This document shows positions 34,799 to 43,310 of a stretch of DNA of 64,000 nt, in pieces. The position numbers and the translations under genes are program-made. The stretch is taken from NCBI GenBank assembly GCA_002355495.1, contig AP017424.1, positions 4,219,501 to 4,283,500 of the forward strand, read 5' to 3'. Origin of the DNA: Streptomyces laurentii (lineage in GTDB: Bacteria; Actinomycetota; Actinomycetes; Streptomycetales; Streptomycetaceae). The notes beneath the pieces are model-generated. The model was not told the DNA's origin and searched no databases. It was given only the letters and a program-made list of their open reading frames with translations. How positions within the stretch are numbered: position 1 is the stretch's first letter; each line of letters starts with the position of its first letter.

Positions 34799-35312
34799 CA
34801 GCAGCTCCCCGGTCCCGGCCCCGGTGGTCCCGGTGCTTCCCCGCACCGGCATCGGCACCGACGTCCACGCCTTCGAGAAGGGGCGGGAGCTGTGGTGCGC
34901 CGGCCTCCTCTGGGAGGGGGAGGAGTACGGGCTCGCCGGGCACTCCGACGGTGACGTCGCCGCCCACGCCGCCTGCGACGCGCTCTTCTCCGCCGCCGGC
35001 ATCGGCGACCTCGGCGCCCACTTCGGCACCTCGCGCCCCGAGTGGTCCGGCGCCTCCGGCGTCACGCTGCTCGCCGAGGCCGCCCGGATCGTGCGCGCCG
35101 AGGGATACGAGATCGGCAACATCGCCGTCCAGGTCGTCGGCGTCCGTCCGAAGGTCGGCAAGCGCCGCGACGAGGCCCAGAAGGCGCTCAGTGAGGCGGC
35201 GGGCGCACCCGTCTCCGTCTCCGGCACCACCACCGACGGGCTCGGTCTCACCGGCCGCGCCGAGGGCCTGGCCGCGCTCGCGACCGCGCTCCTCTACCCC
35301 GTACAGGGCTGA
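34788..35312 (+). CDS. ispF: 2-C-methyl-D-erythritol 2,4-cyclodiphosphate synthase
   Basis: A 174-residue trimeric zinc enzyme that forms the cyclic diphosphate two steps after IspD. After a Pro/Val-rich extension of about 18 residues the domain begins RTGIGTDVHAFE (DxH zinc ligands), then LAGHSDGDVAAHAACDAL with the third ligand, GDLGAHF, and the C-terminal TTTDGLGLTGRAEG. It overlaps ispD, and cysS follows 145 bases later behind a hairpin and its own promoter. Confidence 0.97.
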   Translation: MASDSSSPVPAPVVPVLPRTGIGTDVHAFEKGRELWCAGLLWEGEEYGLAGHSDGDVAAHAACDALFSAAGIGDLGAHFGTSRPEWSGASGVTLLAEAARIVRAEGYEIGNIAVQVVGVRPKVGKRRDEAQKALSEAAGAPVSVSGTTTDGLGLTGRAEGLAALATALLYPVQG

Positions 35313-35398
35313 ATCACCGCGTACGGGACTCGGGCGCGGCGCGGAGCCGGACGGGGAGCGCCCGGTTCCGCTCCCGGGGCGCGTCCCCGCCGAGAAAG

Positions 35399-35430
35399 TG
35401 CCCCGAGATCCCCTGGTGGGTCTCGGGGCA
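35399..35430 (+). terminator. Hairpin between ispF and cysS
   Basis: TGCCCCGAGA pairs with TCTCGGGGCA across a 12-base loop. It lies just upstream of the cysS promoter and probably ends ispD-ispF transcription. Confidence 0.7.
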
Positions 35431-35445
35431 TCGCCGCTCGCCCAC

Positions 35446-35458
35446 TACTCTGGTGTGG
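35446..35458 (+). promoter_or_regulatory. -10 box of cysS and leaderless start
   Basis: TACTCT at 35446-35451 lies 6 bases before the GTG start with no ribosome binding site, which suggests transcription starts at the GTG itself. Confidence 0.6.
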
Positions 35459-36861
35459 TGACTATTCGCCTGTACGACACCAGCGCCCGGCAGACCCGTG
35501 ACTTCACCCCGATCAAGCCGGGCTGCGTCTCGATCTACCTGTGTGGCGCGACCGTGCAGGCCGCACCGCACATCGGACACATCCGGTCCGGTCTGAACTT
35601 CGACATCCTGAGCCGCTGGTTCGAATACCGCGGCTACGACGTCACGTTCATCCGCAACGTCACCGACATCGACGACAAGATCATCGCCAAGGGCGCCGAA
35701 CAGGGCCGTCCGTGGTGGTCGATCGGCTACGAGAACGAGCGCGCGTTCAACTCCGGCTACCAGGCCCTCGGTTGCCTGCCGCCGACCTACGAGCCGCGCG
35801 CCACCGGCCACGTCACCGAGATGGTCGAGATGATGCGCGGCCTGATCGAGCGCGGCCACGCGTACGTCTCCGACGGCAGCGTGTACTTCGACGTGCGCTC
35901 CTTCCCGGAGTACCTGTCGCTGTCCAACCAGGACATCGACGACCTGCGCCAGCCCGACGAGGGCGTCTCCGGCAAGCGGGACCCGCGCGACTTCGCCATG
36001 TGGAAGGCCACCAAGCCGGGCGAGCCCGACTGGGAGACCCCGTGGGGCCGCGGCCGTCCCGGCTGGCACCTGGAGTGCTCGGCCATGGCGCACAAGTACC
36101 TGGGCTCCGCCTTCGACATCCACGGCGGCGGCCTCGACCTGGTCTTCCCGCACCACGAGAACGAGATCGCCCAGGCCCGCGCCTTCGGCGACGAGTTCGC
36201 GCGCTACTGGGTGCACAACGCCTGGGTCACCATGAGCGGCGAGAAGATGTCGAAGTCGCTGGGCAACAGCGTCCTCGTCTCCGAGATGGTGAAGAACTGG
36301 CGCCCGATCGTCCTGCGCTACTACCTGGGCACCCCGCACTACCGGTCGATGATCGAGTACAGCGAGGAGGCCCTGCGCGAGGCCGAGGCCGCCTTCGCCC
36401 GTATCGAGGGCTTCGTCCAGCGCGCCACCGAGAAGGCCGGGGCGCCCGTCGCCCCCGCCGCCGAGGTGCCGCCGGCCTTCGCCGAGGCCATGGACGACGA
36501 CCTCGGCGTGCCGCAGGCGCTGGCGATCATCCACACCGCCGTCCGCCAGGGCAACAGCGCGCTCGCCGCCGACGACAAGGAAGCCGCGGTCGCCCGTCTC
36601 GCCGAGGTGCGCGCCATGCTCGGCGTCCTCGGTCTCGACCCGCTCGACCCGCACTGGGCCGAGGAGAACGACCGCGGCGAGGAGCTGCACGGCGTCGTCG
36701 ACACCCTCGTCCGCCTGGTGCTCCAGCAGCGCGAGTCGGCGCGTGAGCGCAAGGACTGGACCAGCGCGGACGCCATCCGCGACCAGCTGAACCAGTCCGG
36801 TCTGGCCATCGAGGACGGACCGGACGGGCCGCGCTGGTCGGTCGCCGGTTCCGGGCGCTGA
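35458..36861 (+). CDS. cysS: Cysteinyl-tRNA synthetase
   Basis: A 467-residue class I aminoacyl-tRNA synthetase. The HIGH motif appears as APHIGHIRSG (near residue 38) and KMSKS in SGEKMSKSLGN (near residue 263). Zinc ligands fit IYLCGATVQ, LECSAM and DIHGGGLDLVFPHHENE. The C-terminal helical region ends DGPRWSVAGSGR. It charges tRNA-Cys with cysteine; the mycothiol ligase MshC is a paralogue but lacks the full C-terminal domain seen here, so this is CysS. The GTG at 35458 is chosen by the adjacent -10 box. A terminator hairpin follows. Confidence 0.97.
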   Translation: MTIRLYDTSARQTRDFTPIKPGCVSIYLCGATVQAAPHIGHIRSGLNFDILSRWFEYRGYDVTFIRNVTDIDDKIIAKGAEQGRPWWSIGYENERAFNSGYQALGCLPPTYEPRATGHVTEMVEMMRGLIERGHAYVSDGSVYFDVRSFPEYLSLSNQDIDDLRQPDEGVSGKRDPRDFAMWKATKPGEPDWETPWGRGRPGWHLECSAMAHKYLGSAFDIHGGGLDLVFPHHENEIAQARAFGDEFARYWVHNAWVTMSGEKMSKSLGNSVLVSEMVKNWRPIVLRYYLGTPHYRSMIEYSEEALREAEAAFARIEGFVQRATEKAGAPVAPAAEVPPAFAEAMDDDLGVPQALAIIHTAVRQGNSALAADDKEAAVARLAEVRAMLGVLGLDPLDPHWAEENDRGEELHGVVDTLVRLVLQQRESARERKDWTSADAIRDQLNQSGLAIEDGPDGPRWSVAGSGR

Positions 36862-36892
36862 GCCGCCGCCGGACCGCCGATACGCCGATGAG

Positions 36893-36921
36893 TGTGCCGT
36901 CCGGGCCTCCGGGCGGCACAC
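36893..36921 (+). terminator. Terminator after cysS
   Basis: GTGCCG(T)CCGGG and CCCGG-CGGCAC type arms form a GC-rich hairpin, followed by ACTTCACTT. Confidence 0.75.
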
Positions 36922-36993
36922 TTCACTTACAGACACAGACAGACTTAGGTACGCGTACGCACGCGTACGTGATCCGAGAAGCAGGTAGCAGTC

Positions 36994-37950
36994 ATGGCCG
37001 GGAACAGCCAGCGCAGGGGACGTCGCACGTCCAACAAGAAGGGCGCGACGGTCGGCAGCGGTGGCCAGCGGCGCAAGGGCCTCGAGGGCAAGGGCCCGAC
37101 GCCCAAGGCCGAGAACCGCAAGGGCCACAAGGCCTACCGCGTCTCCAACGCGATGGCCCGGAACGCGGCCAAGCGCAAGCCCGTCGTCCGCCGCGGCGGC
37201 AAGGGCCAGTCGGAGATGGTCGTCGGCCGTAACCCGGTCTTCGAGGCGCTGCGCGACGGCGTGCCCGCGACGACGCTCTACGTCCAGCAGTTCATCGACA
37301 ACGACGAGCGCGTGCGCGAGGCCCTCAACCTCGCCACCGGCCGCGGCAACATCAACATCATGGAGGCGCCGCGCCCCGAGCTGGACCGGATGACGAACGG
37401 CCTCAACCACCAGGGTCTCGTCCTCCAGGTCCCGCCGTACGAGTACGCGCACCCCGAGGACCTCGCCGAGGCCGCGTACGAGGAGCACGAGGACCCGCTG
37501 ATCGTCGCCCTCGACGGCGTCACCGACCCGCGCAACCTCGGCGCCGTCGTCCGTTCCGTCTCCGCCTTCGGCGGCCACGGCGTGGTCGTGCCCGAGCGCC
37601 GCGCCGCCGGTATGACGGCGGGCGCGTGGAAGACCTCGGCCGGCACCGCCGCCCGTACGCCGGTGGCCCGTGCCACCAACCTCACGCGCTGCCTGGAGCA
37701 GTACCAGAAGGCCGGTCTGACGGTCGTCGGCCTCGCCGCCGACGGTGACACCGAGGTGCACGAGCTGGACGCGCTGGCCGGGCCGGTCGTCGTCGTGGTC
37801 GGCTCCGAGGGCAAGGGCCTGTCCCGCCTGGTCGGCGAGACCTGCGACTTCCTCGTCCGCATCCCGATGCCGGGTGGCGCCGAGTCGCTGAACGCCGGTG
37901 TCGCGGCGGGTGTCGTGCTGTACGAGGCGGCCCGCCGCCGTATGAGCTGA
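36994..37950 (+). CDS. rlmB: 23S rRNA (guanosine-2'-O-)-methyltransferase RlmB-type
   Basis: A 318-residue SPOUT (TrmH/SpoU) RNA methyltransferase. The first 70 residues are a Lys/Arg-rich extension (SQRRGRRTSNKKGATVG) that probably binds rRNA. A substrate-binding domain starts VVGRNPVFEALRDGVPA. The knotted catalytic domain has motif 1 DPRNLGAVVRSVSAF, motif 2 VVVVGSEGKGLSRL and motif 3 IPMPGGAESLNAGVAAG. It presumably 2'-O-methylates G2251 or a similar 23S site. It lies between two terminators with its own promoter (near TTAGGTACG). Confidence 0.92.
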   Translation: MAGNSQRRGRRTSNKKGATVGSGGQRRKGLEGKGPTPKAENRKGHKAYRVSNAMARNAAKRKPVVRRGGKGQSEMVVGRNPVFEALRDGVPATTLYVQQFIDNDERVREALNLATGRGNINIMEAPRPELDRMTNGLNHQGLVLQVPPYEYAHPEDLAEAAYEEHEDPLIVALDGVTDPRNLGAVVRSVSAFGGHGVVVPERRAAGMTAGAWKTSAGTAARTPVARATNLTRCLEQYQKAGLTVVGLAADGDTEVHELDALAGPVVVVVGSEGKGLSRLVGETCDFLVRIPMPGGAESLNAGVAAGVVLYEAARRRMS

Positions 37951-37956
37951 GCCCTG

Positions 37957-38012
37957 TGAGCTGAGCTCTCCGAGTCGAGCCCTCTGAGCTGAGCTCTCGG
38001 AGTCGAGCCCTC
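37957..38012. repeat. 28-bp tandem duplication
   Basis: The unit starting TGAGCTGAGCTCTC and ending GTCGAGCCCTC is present twice with one base difference; a shorter related piece precedes it at the rlmB stop codon. Confidence 0.92.
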
Positions 38013-38027
38013 CCGGAGGGTGTGAGT

Positions 38028-38058
38028 GCGACGGGCCCGCGATGCGCGGGCCCGTCGC
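38028..38058 (+). terminator. Perfect terminator hairpin after rlmB
   Basis: GCGACGGGCCCGCG, loop ATG, CGCGGGCCCGTCGC: a 14-bp stem followed by GCTTTCGTT. Confidence 0.92.
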
Positions 38059-38312
38059 GCTTTCGTTGGCGCGGTGCGCCCGAATGTGGGGTGTGCTGTG
38101 CGGATCGCGCGGGGTGCGCGCTCCGGCGCGAGCCGCCGTACGCGCTCCTGCGCGCTCCCGTACGAGCCCTCTTCCCGCGCCCGGCGCACGCCCGGCGTGA
38201 GCGCGCCCACCCCCGCTGACCTCGGCAGCCTCCGCCGGGGCCCGTATCTTGACGGGCCTCGGACATTCCCGTGCCGTCAAGGCAGTGTCCTAACCGCGCG
38301 TCACTCGGTTAG

Positions 38313-40013
38313 ATGAGTGTGGACACCAGAACGCCCCGGCCGGGGTTCGACGATCAGCCCGCGCTGAGCATGGTCAAGGTGGATTGCGATCCCGCCCAGG
38401 TGATCGTGAACCACGCCAGCTTCCGTGTGCGGCTCGCGCCGGCCCAGCAGCCGAGGTTCGCCGCGAGCCCCCGTATCGCCGCCCTCGCCGGAGCCGCCGG
38501 GATCACCGCGGCCATGGGCGGCGGCGCCCGCGCCGACGGGCCCCGGCGCCGGCCCGTCGTATGGACCGGGAAGTCCTCACCCGCCGCCGCCGGCCTGCTC
38601 CAGGCCGTCCGCGACACCGTCACCCCGCGCGGCCCCGGCGTGTCCACCCTGGACCCCGGCACCCGCGCCGTCCCGCGACTCGACGACGACACGATGCCGA
38701 CCCCCCGGGTGCGGCCGGCGCCCGCCGGTCCGCTGCTGCCGCCGATGCGGCGCGCCGAGGGGGCGTACGACAACCTGTACGAGACGGCCCCGATCGAGAC
38801 GTACCAGGGCCGGTACGGCGACGCGTACGACGACGGCCCGTACGGCGACACGTACGACGGTGGCGACGACGCGACCGGGAACGACCCGCGCGCCCGGGCG
38901 TCCCAGCGGCACGGCGTCGACCCGGTCCGGCACGCGTACTACCCCGGCCGCCGGATGAACCTCGGGGTGGTGCTGCTGCCGCTGCGGGTGTTCCTCGGCT
39001 GCATCTCCGTCTACTCGGGCATGGGCAAGCTCTGTGACCCCGTCTACTTCGACGGCGGCGAACGCGGCTCCATGGTCAAGACCCTGCACGCCCTGCACCC
39101 CTGGCCGCCGGCCGAACCCCTGCGGGACTTCGCGCTCCAGCACCCCGTCGGCACCGGACTCACCGTCGCGTTCCTGCAGGTCGTCGTCGGCGTCCTGACC
39201 GCCCTCGGCCTGTGGCAGCGGATCGCGGCCGCCGTCGGCGCGCTGCTGTCCGCCGCGCTGATCCTCACCATCAGCTGGAAGGCCGTCCCGGCCTACGAGA
39301 CCCCCGACATCATCTACCTGGCCGCCTGGTCGCCGCTGATCATCGCGGGCGCCCCGGTCTACTCCCTCGACGGCCGCCTCGCGGGCGAGGCCTGGCGCAC
39401 CCTCGGGCCGCGCTCCGAGATCTGGGAACTGCGCCGCCGGGTGCTGCGCCGCGGCGCGGTCATCACCGCGATCGTCATCGGCGTCACCCTCCTCGTCGGC
39501 TCGATGCTCGGCGGCGCGGTGCGCTCCACCGAGATGGTCACCGTGCCCGGACCGGACGACGACCCGGTCAACCACCTGCCGGGCCGCCCGCTCCCGCACG
39601 AGCCCGGGGCCACCGGCACCGTCCAGCAGACCCCGCGCCTGCCGAGGCCGACGGCGACGAGTGGCGCGAGCGGGACCGGCGGCACGCAGCAGAAGAACGA
39701 GCCGGAGGCCAAGCCGAGCGAGTCGGCGCGGGGCCCCGAGCAGGGCACGCGGCAGAGCAGCCCGACGACGTCGCGGGGCGGCGGCACGGGGGCCCCGAGC
39801 CAGTCCGGCGCAGGTACGGCGGTCCCGCCGTCGTCCTCCTCGTCGACCGGTTCCGCCACCGGCGGCGGGAGCACCTCGGCGGGCGGCTCCGGCGGTACGA
39901 GCGGCGCGCCGGCCGGCGGGACCAGCGGCGGCGGCAGCGGCGCCGGCGGGTCCACGGACGGCGGCTCGTCCTCGGGCGGGGCACGCAACCCGATCGGCGG
40001 CCTGCTGGGCTGA
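38313..40013 (+). CDS. DoxX family membrane protein with long disordered ends
   Basis: A 566-residue protein. The first 210 residues are polar and low in complexity, with Tyr/Asp-Gly repeats (YGDAYDDGPYGDTYDGGDD). The DoxX domain follows: four helices including LGVVLLPLRVFLGCISVYSGMGKL, LTVAFLQVVVGVLTALGLW, VGALLSAALILTI and IIYLAAWSPLIIAG. A fifth helix (AVITAIVIGVTLLVGSML) and about 160 residues of Ser/Gly/Thr/Pro-rich tail end the protein. DoxX proteins are linked to redox or thiol metabolism; the quinone or thiol partner is not known here. The ATG has no ribosome binding site. Confidence 0.85.
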   Translation: MSVDTRTPRPGFDDQPALSMVKVDCDPAQVIVNHASFRVRLAPAQQPRFAASPRIAALAGAAGITAAMGGGARADGPRRRPVVWTGKSSPAAAGLLQAVRDTVTPRGPGVSTLDPGTRAVPRLDDDTMPTPRVRPAPAGPLLPPMRRAEGAYDNLYETAPIETYQGRYGDAYDDGPYGDTYDGGDDATGNDPRARASQRHGVDPVRHAYYPGRRMNLGVVLLPLRVFLGCISVYSGMGKLCDPVYFDGGERGSMVKTLHALHPWPPAEPLRDFALQHPVGTGLTVAFLQVVVGVLTALGLWQRIAAAVGALLSAALILTISWKAVPAYETPDIIYLAAWSPLIIAGAPVYSLDGRLAGEAWRTLGPRSEIWELRRRVLRRGAVITAIVIGVTLLVGSMLGGAVRSTEMVTVPGPDDDPVNHLPGRPLPHEPGATGTVQQTPRLPRPTATSGASGTGGTQQKNEPEAKPSESARGPEQGTRQSSPTTSRGGGTGAPSQSGAGTAVPPSSSSSTGSATGGGSTSAGGSGGTSGAPAGGTSGGGSGAGGSTDGGSSSGGARNPIGGLLG

Positions 40014-40037
40014 CGCCCCGGCCGCGTACGGACAAGA

Positions 40038-40070
40038 GGGCCCCGGGTGTCGGGAAGACACCCGGGGCCC
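40038..40070. terminator. Perfect bidirectional terminator
   Basis: GGGCCCCGGGTGTC, loop GGGAA, GACACCCGGGGCCC: a 14-bp stem between convergent genes. Confidence 0.93.
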
Positions 40071-40140
40071 TCGTCCATGCCCGCTGTCGGGGCAGGCTGC
40101 TGGATGTGTGGGGGGCGTGGGGAGTGCGTGGGGAATGCCG

Positions 40141-40854
40141 TCAGGCGTGGGCGGCCAGCTCCCGGGCCGCCTCCGTCAGGTCCTTGGCGGTGTCGATGGC
40201 CCGCCAGTACGCGCCCTGGGGCAGCGGGAAGCCCGCGAGCCGCCGCTCGCGCGCCAGCCGGGGGAACGTCGTGCGCTCGTGGTCGCCGAGGTCCGGCAGC
40301 AGATCGGTGAACGCGGCGGAGAAGACGTACACGCCCGCGTTGATGAGGTACGGGGACGGCGGCGACTCGATGAAGTCGGTGATGTGACCGAACGCGTCGG
40401 TCTCGACGGCGCCCCACGGGATCCGCGGCCGGGCCAGCGCGAGCGTCGCGGTGGCGTCGCGCTCGGCATGGAACTCCGCCATCTCGCGCAGCGAGAAACG
40501 GGTCCAGATGTCGCCGTTCGTCGCGTACCAGGGCCGGCCCGGCTCGGGCAGGCGCGCGGCGGCGTACTTGAGCCCGCCGCCGCGGCCCAGCGGCTCGGAC
40601 TCCACCACCGTCGTCACCCGGAGCGGCAGATCGGCGCTCTCCAGCCACTCCTGGAGCACCTCGGCGAGATGGCCGCAGGAGACGACGGCGTCCGTGACCC
40701 CCTCGGCGGCGAGCCAGGACAGCTGATGGCCGATGATCGGGGTCCCGGTGCCCGGGATCTCGACCATCGGCTTGGGGCGGTCGTCGGTGTACGGGCGCAG
40801 CCGCGAACCCTGGCCGCCCGCGAGGATCACGGCCTGCGTCGGGAAGGTATGCAT
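40141..40854 (-). CDS. Sugar-nucleotidyltransferase family protein
   Basis: A 237-residue NTP transferase of the glucose-1-phosphate thymidylyltransferase / mannose-1-phosphate guanylyltransferase type. The nucleotide-binding motif is AVILAGGQGSRLRPYTDDRPKP with PMVEIPG immediately after it; the sugar-phosphate region includes ESEPLGRGGGLKYA, the metal-binding ATNGDIW, and YLINAGVYVFS. It would make an NDP-sugar from NTP and a sugar phosphate, but which sugar is not predictable. No other glycan genes are near. Confidence 0.88.
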   Translation of the reverse strand: MHTFPTQAVILAGGQGSRLRPYTDDRPKPMVEIPGTGTPIIGHQLSWLAAEGVTDAVVSCGHLAEVLQEWLESADLPLRVTTVVESEPLGRGGGLKYAAARLPEPGRPWYATNGDIWTRFSLREMAEFHAERDATATLALARPRIPWGAVETDAFGHITDFIESPPSPYLINAGVYVFSAAFTDLLPDLGDHERTTFPRLARERRLAGFPLPQGAYWRAIDTAKDLTEAARELAAHA

Positions 40855-40885
40855 ACCGGGAACGATATGCGGGCCCGGCGCGGCC

Positions 40886-41347
40886 TCAGCTCGCGCGCAT
40901 GACGCCGAGCGCGAAGGAGGTGTCGCAGACCGGGCGGGAGAAGGACTGGGCGCGCGTCGGGCCGTAGTGACGGACGGCGGCGGCGCCGAGGGACCGCGCG
41001 ATCGACATGCAGTGCTTGGCGAGCGACGGCCGGTTCTCCACCTCGCGCTGGAGGTGGGTCAGGGCGGTGCCGGGGTCCTTCTCCTGGAGCTCGGCCAGCA
41101 GCCGGTCGCGCAGCACGTCCTGCGGGGCGCGGGAGGCGGCCTTGGCGCCGCGGGCGGTGCCGGCGGAGGTGGTGGTGGCGGTGGCCGACGCGTCCATGGC
41201 CGACGAGGCGGTCGACGCGGTCAGCATCTGGGTCCCGTCCTGGCCCGCCCACGGAACGGCGGACACCGCGAGCGTTCCGGAGAGCACCAGCACGACGGGG
41301 AGGACGAGGGCGAGGGAGCGGCCGATACGGCGGGCAGAGTGGGTCAC
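40886..41347 (-). CDS. Secreted protein of unknown function
   Basis: A 153-residue protein with a signal peptide (SLALVLPVVLVLSGTLAVSAVPWA), a Thr/Ser/Ala-rich linker (residues 40-70) and a compact C-terminal domain: DVLRDRLLAELQEKDPGTAL, LAKHCMSIARSLG and PVCDTSFALGVMRAS, with two Cys that could pair. The start is GTG with no clear ribosome binding site; TACGCT just upstream could be a -10 box. No family is recognised. Confidence 0.75.
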   Translation of the reverse strand: MTHSARRIGRSLALVLPVVLVLSGTLAVSAVPWAGQDGTQMLTASTASSAMDASATATTTSAGTARGAKAASRAPQDVLRDRLLAELQEKDPGTALTHLQREVENRPSLAKHCMSIARSLGAAAVRHYGPTRAQSFSRPVCDTSFALGVMRAS

Positions 41348-41694
41348 GGAGGCGAGCGTAGCGGCCGGTAATGATATGGCGTCATTTAGTCACCCTTGCG
41401 AGGGATCGTTCGAGGAGGCTTTTCGAATTTCGTGTTGACGCGGGGCAGTCGGCGCCGGGACGAATGGCCAGTTCTGCCGGGGTTTTCGCCGAGTCGGCAT
41501 TCATGCGGGGTCATGGGTGAGGCCGTGCGCGGGATCGCGCCGACGTACGGGAACGGCCCCGCTCCCGCGGGGCGGGAACGAGGCCGTGGTGACCGTGGAC
41601 CGGGCGAACCGCCCTGGCGGGCAGGCGAGTTGGCTCGGTCGGTCGACTTGAGTCGGTCGGCTCGGGTCAGTCGGCTCGGGTCAGTCGGCTCGGG
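41348..41694. other. Intergenic region between msiK and the secreted-protein gene
   Basis: A 347-base stretch without a gene. It contains an AT-rich symmetrical element (AATGA-TATGGCG-TCATT, 41370-41386) at the secreted-protein promoter, a terminator-like hairpin (41556-41573), and a 14-bp tandem repeat abutting the msiK stop codon. Confidence 0.7.
41556..41573 (-). terminator. Hairpin downstream of msiK
   Basis: GCCCCGC, loop TCCC, GCGGGGC; longer flanking pairing (GGCC/GGCC) is possible. Confidence 0.65.
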
Positions 41695-41698
41695 TCAG
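41657..41698. repeat. 14-bp tandem repeat, three exact copies
   Basis: TCGGCTCGGGTCAG occurs three times in succession; the last copy contains the msiK stop codon. Confidence 0.95.
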
Positions 41699-42792
41699 TT
41701 GGAGAGACGCTCTCCGGTCGAGGTCGAGAAGACGTGCAGCTCGGCCGCGCGCGGGGTGACCTGGAGGGTCGAGCCCTTCGCCGGGACCTCGCGGCCGCCG
41801 ACGCGGACCACGAGCTCCTTGTCCTCGCCGCCGACGCGGGTCGTGCCGTACACGAAGCCGTCGGAGCCCAGCTCCTCGACCACGTTGACCTGCACGGCCA
41901 GGCCGTCCTTGCTGGTGGCGCCGGCGATGTCGAAGTGCTCGGGGCGCACGCCGACGGTCACCGTGGTGTCGCCCTTGGCGGACGCGGCGGCGATGGCGTC
42001 ACGCGAGACCGGCACGACGCTGGCGCCGAACTTCACGCCGCCGTCGGTGATCGGGACCTCGATCAGGTTCATGGCGGGGGAGCCGATGAAGCCGGCGACG
42101 AAGAGGTTCGCGGGCTTGTCGTACATGTTGCGCGGCGTGTCGACCTGCTGGAGCAGACCGTCCTTGAGGACCGCGACCCGGTCGCCCATGGTCAGGGCCT
42201 CGGTCTGGTCGTGCGTCACGTACACGGTGGTGATGCCGAGCCGGCGCTGCAGCGAGGCGATCTGCGTACGGGTCGAGACACGGAGCTTGGCGTCGAGGTT
42301 CGACAGCGGCTCGTCCATGAGGAATACCTGCGGCTCGCGGACGATGGCCCGGCCCATCGCGACACGCTGCCGCTGACCACCGGACAGCGCCTTCGGCTTG
42401 CGGTCCAGGTACTCGGTCAGGTCGAGGATCCGGGCGGCCTCCTCGACCTTGGCGCGGATCTCGCTCTTGTTGACGCCGGCGATCTTCAGGGCGAAGCCCA
42501 TGTTGTCGGCGACGGTCATGTGCGGGTAGAGCGCGTAGTTCTGGAACACCATCGCGATGTCCCGGTCCTTCGGCGGCAGGTGCGTGACGTCGCGGTCGCC
42601 GATCCGGATGGCGCCGGCGCTGACGTCCTCCAGGCCGGCCAGCATGCGCAGCGAGGTGGACTTGCCGCAGCCGGAGGGGCCGACGAGGACGAGGAACTCG
42701 CCGTCGGCGATCTCGATCTCGAGCTGGTCGACGGAGGGCTTTTCGGCGCCGGGGTAGACCAGGGTCGCCTTGTCGTACGTGACGGAAGCCAT
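41695..42792 (-). CDS. msiK: Multiple sugar-import ATPase MsiK
   Basis: A 365-residue ABC ATPase of the MalK/UgpC group. In Streptomyces the single MsiK energises many separate sugar importers (cellobiose, maltose, chitobiose). Walker A is GPSGCGKSTS (residues 39-48), Q-loop MVFQNYALYPHM, signature LSGGQRQR, Walker B VFLMDEPLSNLDAKLR and the His of YVTHDQTEA. The C-terminal regulatory TOBE-type domain has GVRPEHFDIA. No permease genes are adjacent, as expected for a shared ATPase. A DasR-like operator lies 60 bases upstream. Confidence 0.94.
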   Translation of the reverse strand: MASVTYDKATLVYPGAEKPSVDQLEIEIADGEFLVLVGPSGCGKSTSLRMLAGLEDVSAGAIRIGDRDVTHLPPKDRDIAMVFQNYALYPHMTVADNMGFALKIAGVNKSEIRAKVEEAARILDLTEYLDRKPKALSGGQRQRVAMGRAIVREPQVFLMDEPLSNLDAKLRVSTRTQIASLQRRLGITTVYVTHDQTEALTMGDRVAVLKDGLLQQVDTPRNMYDKPANLFVAGFIGSPAMNLIEVPITDGGVKFGASVVPVSRDAIAAASAKGDTTVTVGVRPEHFDIAGATSKDGLAVQVNVVEELGSDGFVYGTTRVGGEDKELVVRVGGREVPAKGSTLQVTPRAAELHVFSTSTGERLSN

Positions 42793-42851
42793 GGTGATGT
42801 GTATCCCTTCACCGGCAGGAACGTGCCGGACGATCCGAGTAAAGGAAGGAT

Positions 42852-42867
42852 TGAGGTCTAGTCCACC
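42852..42867 (-). promoter_or_regulatory. Candidate DasR (dre) operator upstream of msiK
   Basis: TGAGGTCTAGTCCACC aligns with the dre pattern ACTGGTCTAGACCACT at 11 of 16 positions, including the core GGTCTAG and CCAC. Control of a chitobiose-transport ATPase by the GlcNAc regulator DasR would make sense. Confidence 0.55.
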
Positions 42868-42976
42868 TGGGTGAACTCCGAGCGACGCTACCTGCCCCCG
42901 CCCGATCTGTCAGCAGCCGGGAGACCCTGAGATTTCCCGCCTCCGGCGCGCGGGCGTTCGTTACACTGCTTTCGCT

Positions 42977-43050
42977 GCCTCCTTAGCTCAGCTGGCCAGA
43001 GCACCGCTCTTGTAAAGCGGGGGTCGTCGGTTCGAACCCGACAGGGGGCT
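42977..43050 (+). tRNA. tRNA-Thr (anticodon UGU)
   Basis: A 74-base cloverleaf. Acceptor GCCTCCT pairs with AGGGGGC (one G-U), anticodon arm CCGCT-CTTGTAA-AGCGG with anticodon TGT at 43011-43013, T-arm GTCGG-TTCGAAC-CCGAC. The discriminator is T and no CCA is encoded. TACACT at 42962-42967 is a likely -10 box. An integrase relic lies just downstream, so the 3' end is a probable former attachment site. Confidence 0.96.
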
Positions 43051-43055
43051 CGCAT

Positions 43056-43094
43056 GTCAGGGGCCTGCCGTCTTCTCTACGGCAGGCCCCTGAC
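43056..43094. terminator. Perfect 16-bp-stem terminator after tRNA-Thr
   Basis: GTCAGGGGCCTGCCGT, loop CTTCTCT, ACGGCAGGCCCCTGAC. Confidence 0.95.
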
Positions 43095-43115
43095 GACTGT
43101 TTCCGACGACAACCG

Positions 43116-43310
43116 CTACTCGGGGGCCCGTTTCGGGGCGAGCGAGCCGTCCGTCTTGGCCATGGCCTCCCGCTGCGAGTGGTCGACCACGTGGGTGTGG
43201 ACGTTCATGGTCACGGCGATCTGGGAGTGGCCCAGGATCGGCATGATCACGCGGCGAGCAGCGTCGAGGTGCCGTGCCGTACGTCGTGCGGCCGGGCCGG
43301 TCCAGTGGTG
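43116..43310 (-). pseudogene. Decayed C-terminus of a tyrosine-family integrase
   Basis: On the minus strand one frame reads PHDVRHGTSTLLAA and stops; the next frame continues VIMPILGHSQIAVTMNVHTHVVDHSQREA to a TAG at 43116. Together these are the R-H-(Y) end of a phage/ICE integrase: the RHG box, the LGHSQ box, and a THV segment where the catalytic Tyr (normally VYTHV) is His. A deletion between the boxes shifts the frame. Only about 70 codons remain and no upstream domain is detectable. Position 66 bases from the tRNA 3' end is where an integrase gene of a tRNA-integrated element would lie. Confidence 0.85.

Larger units (their letters stand above)
37951..38312 (+). other. Intergenic region after rlmB
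   Basis: A 362-base stretch: a 28-bp tandem duplication, a perfect terminator hairpin, then high-GC sequence with no supported gene, and the DoxX promoter region at its end (near CCTAACCGCGCGTCACTCGG). Confidence 0.75.

Noticed and set aside
35314..38280. Minus-strand open frame of 988 codons opposite cysS and rlmB
   Set aside because: It spans two well-identified genes and two terminators; a pure GC-bias shadow.
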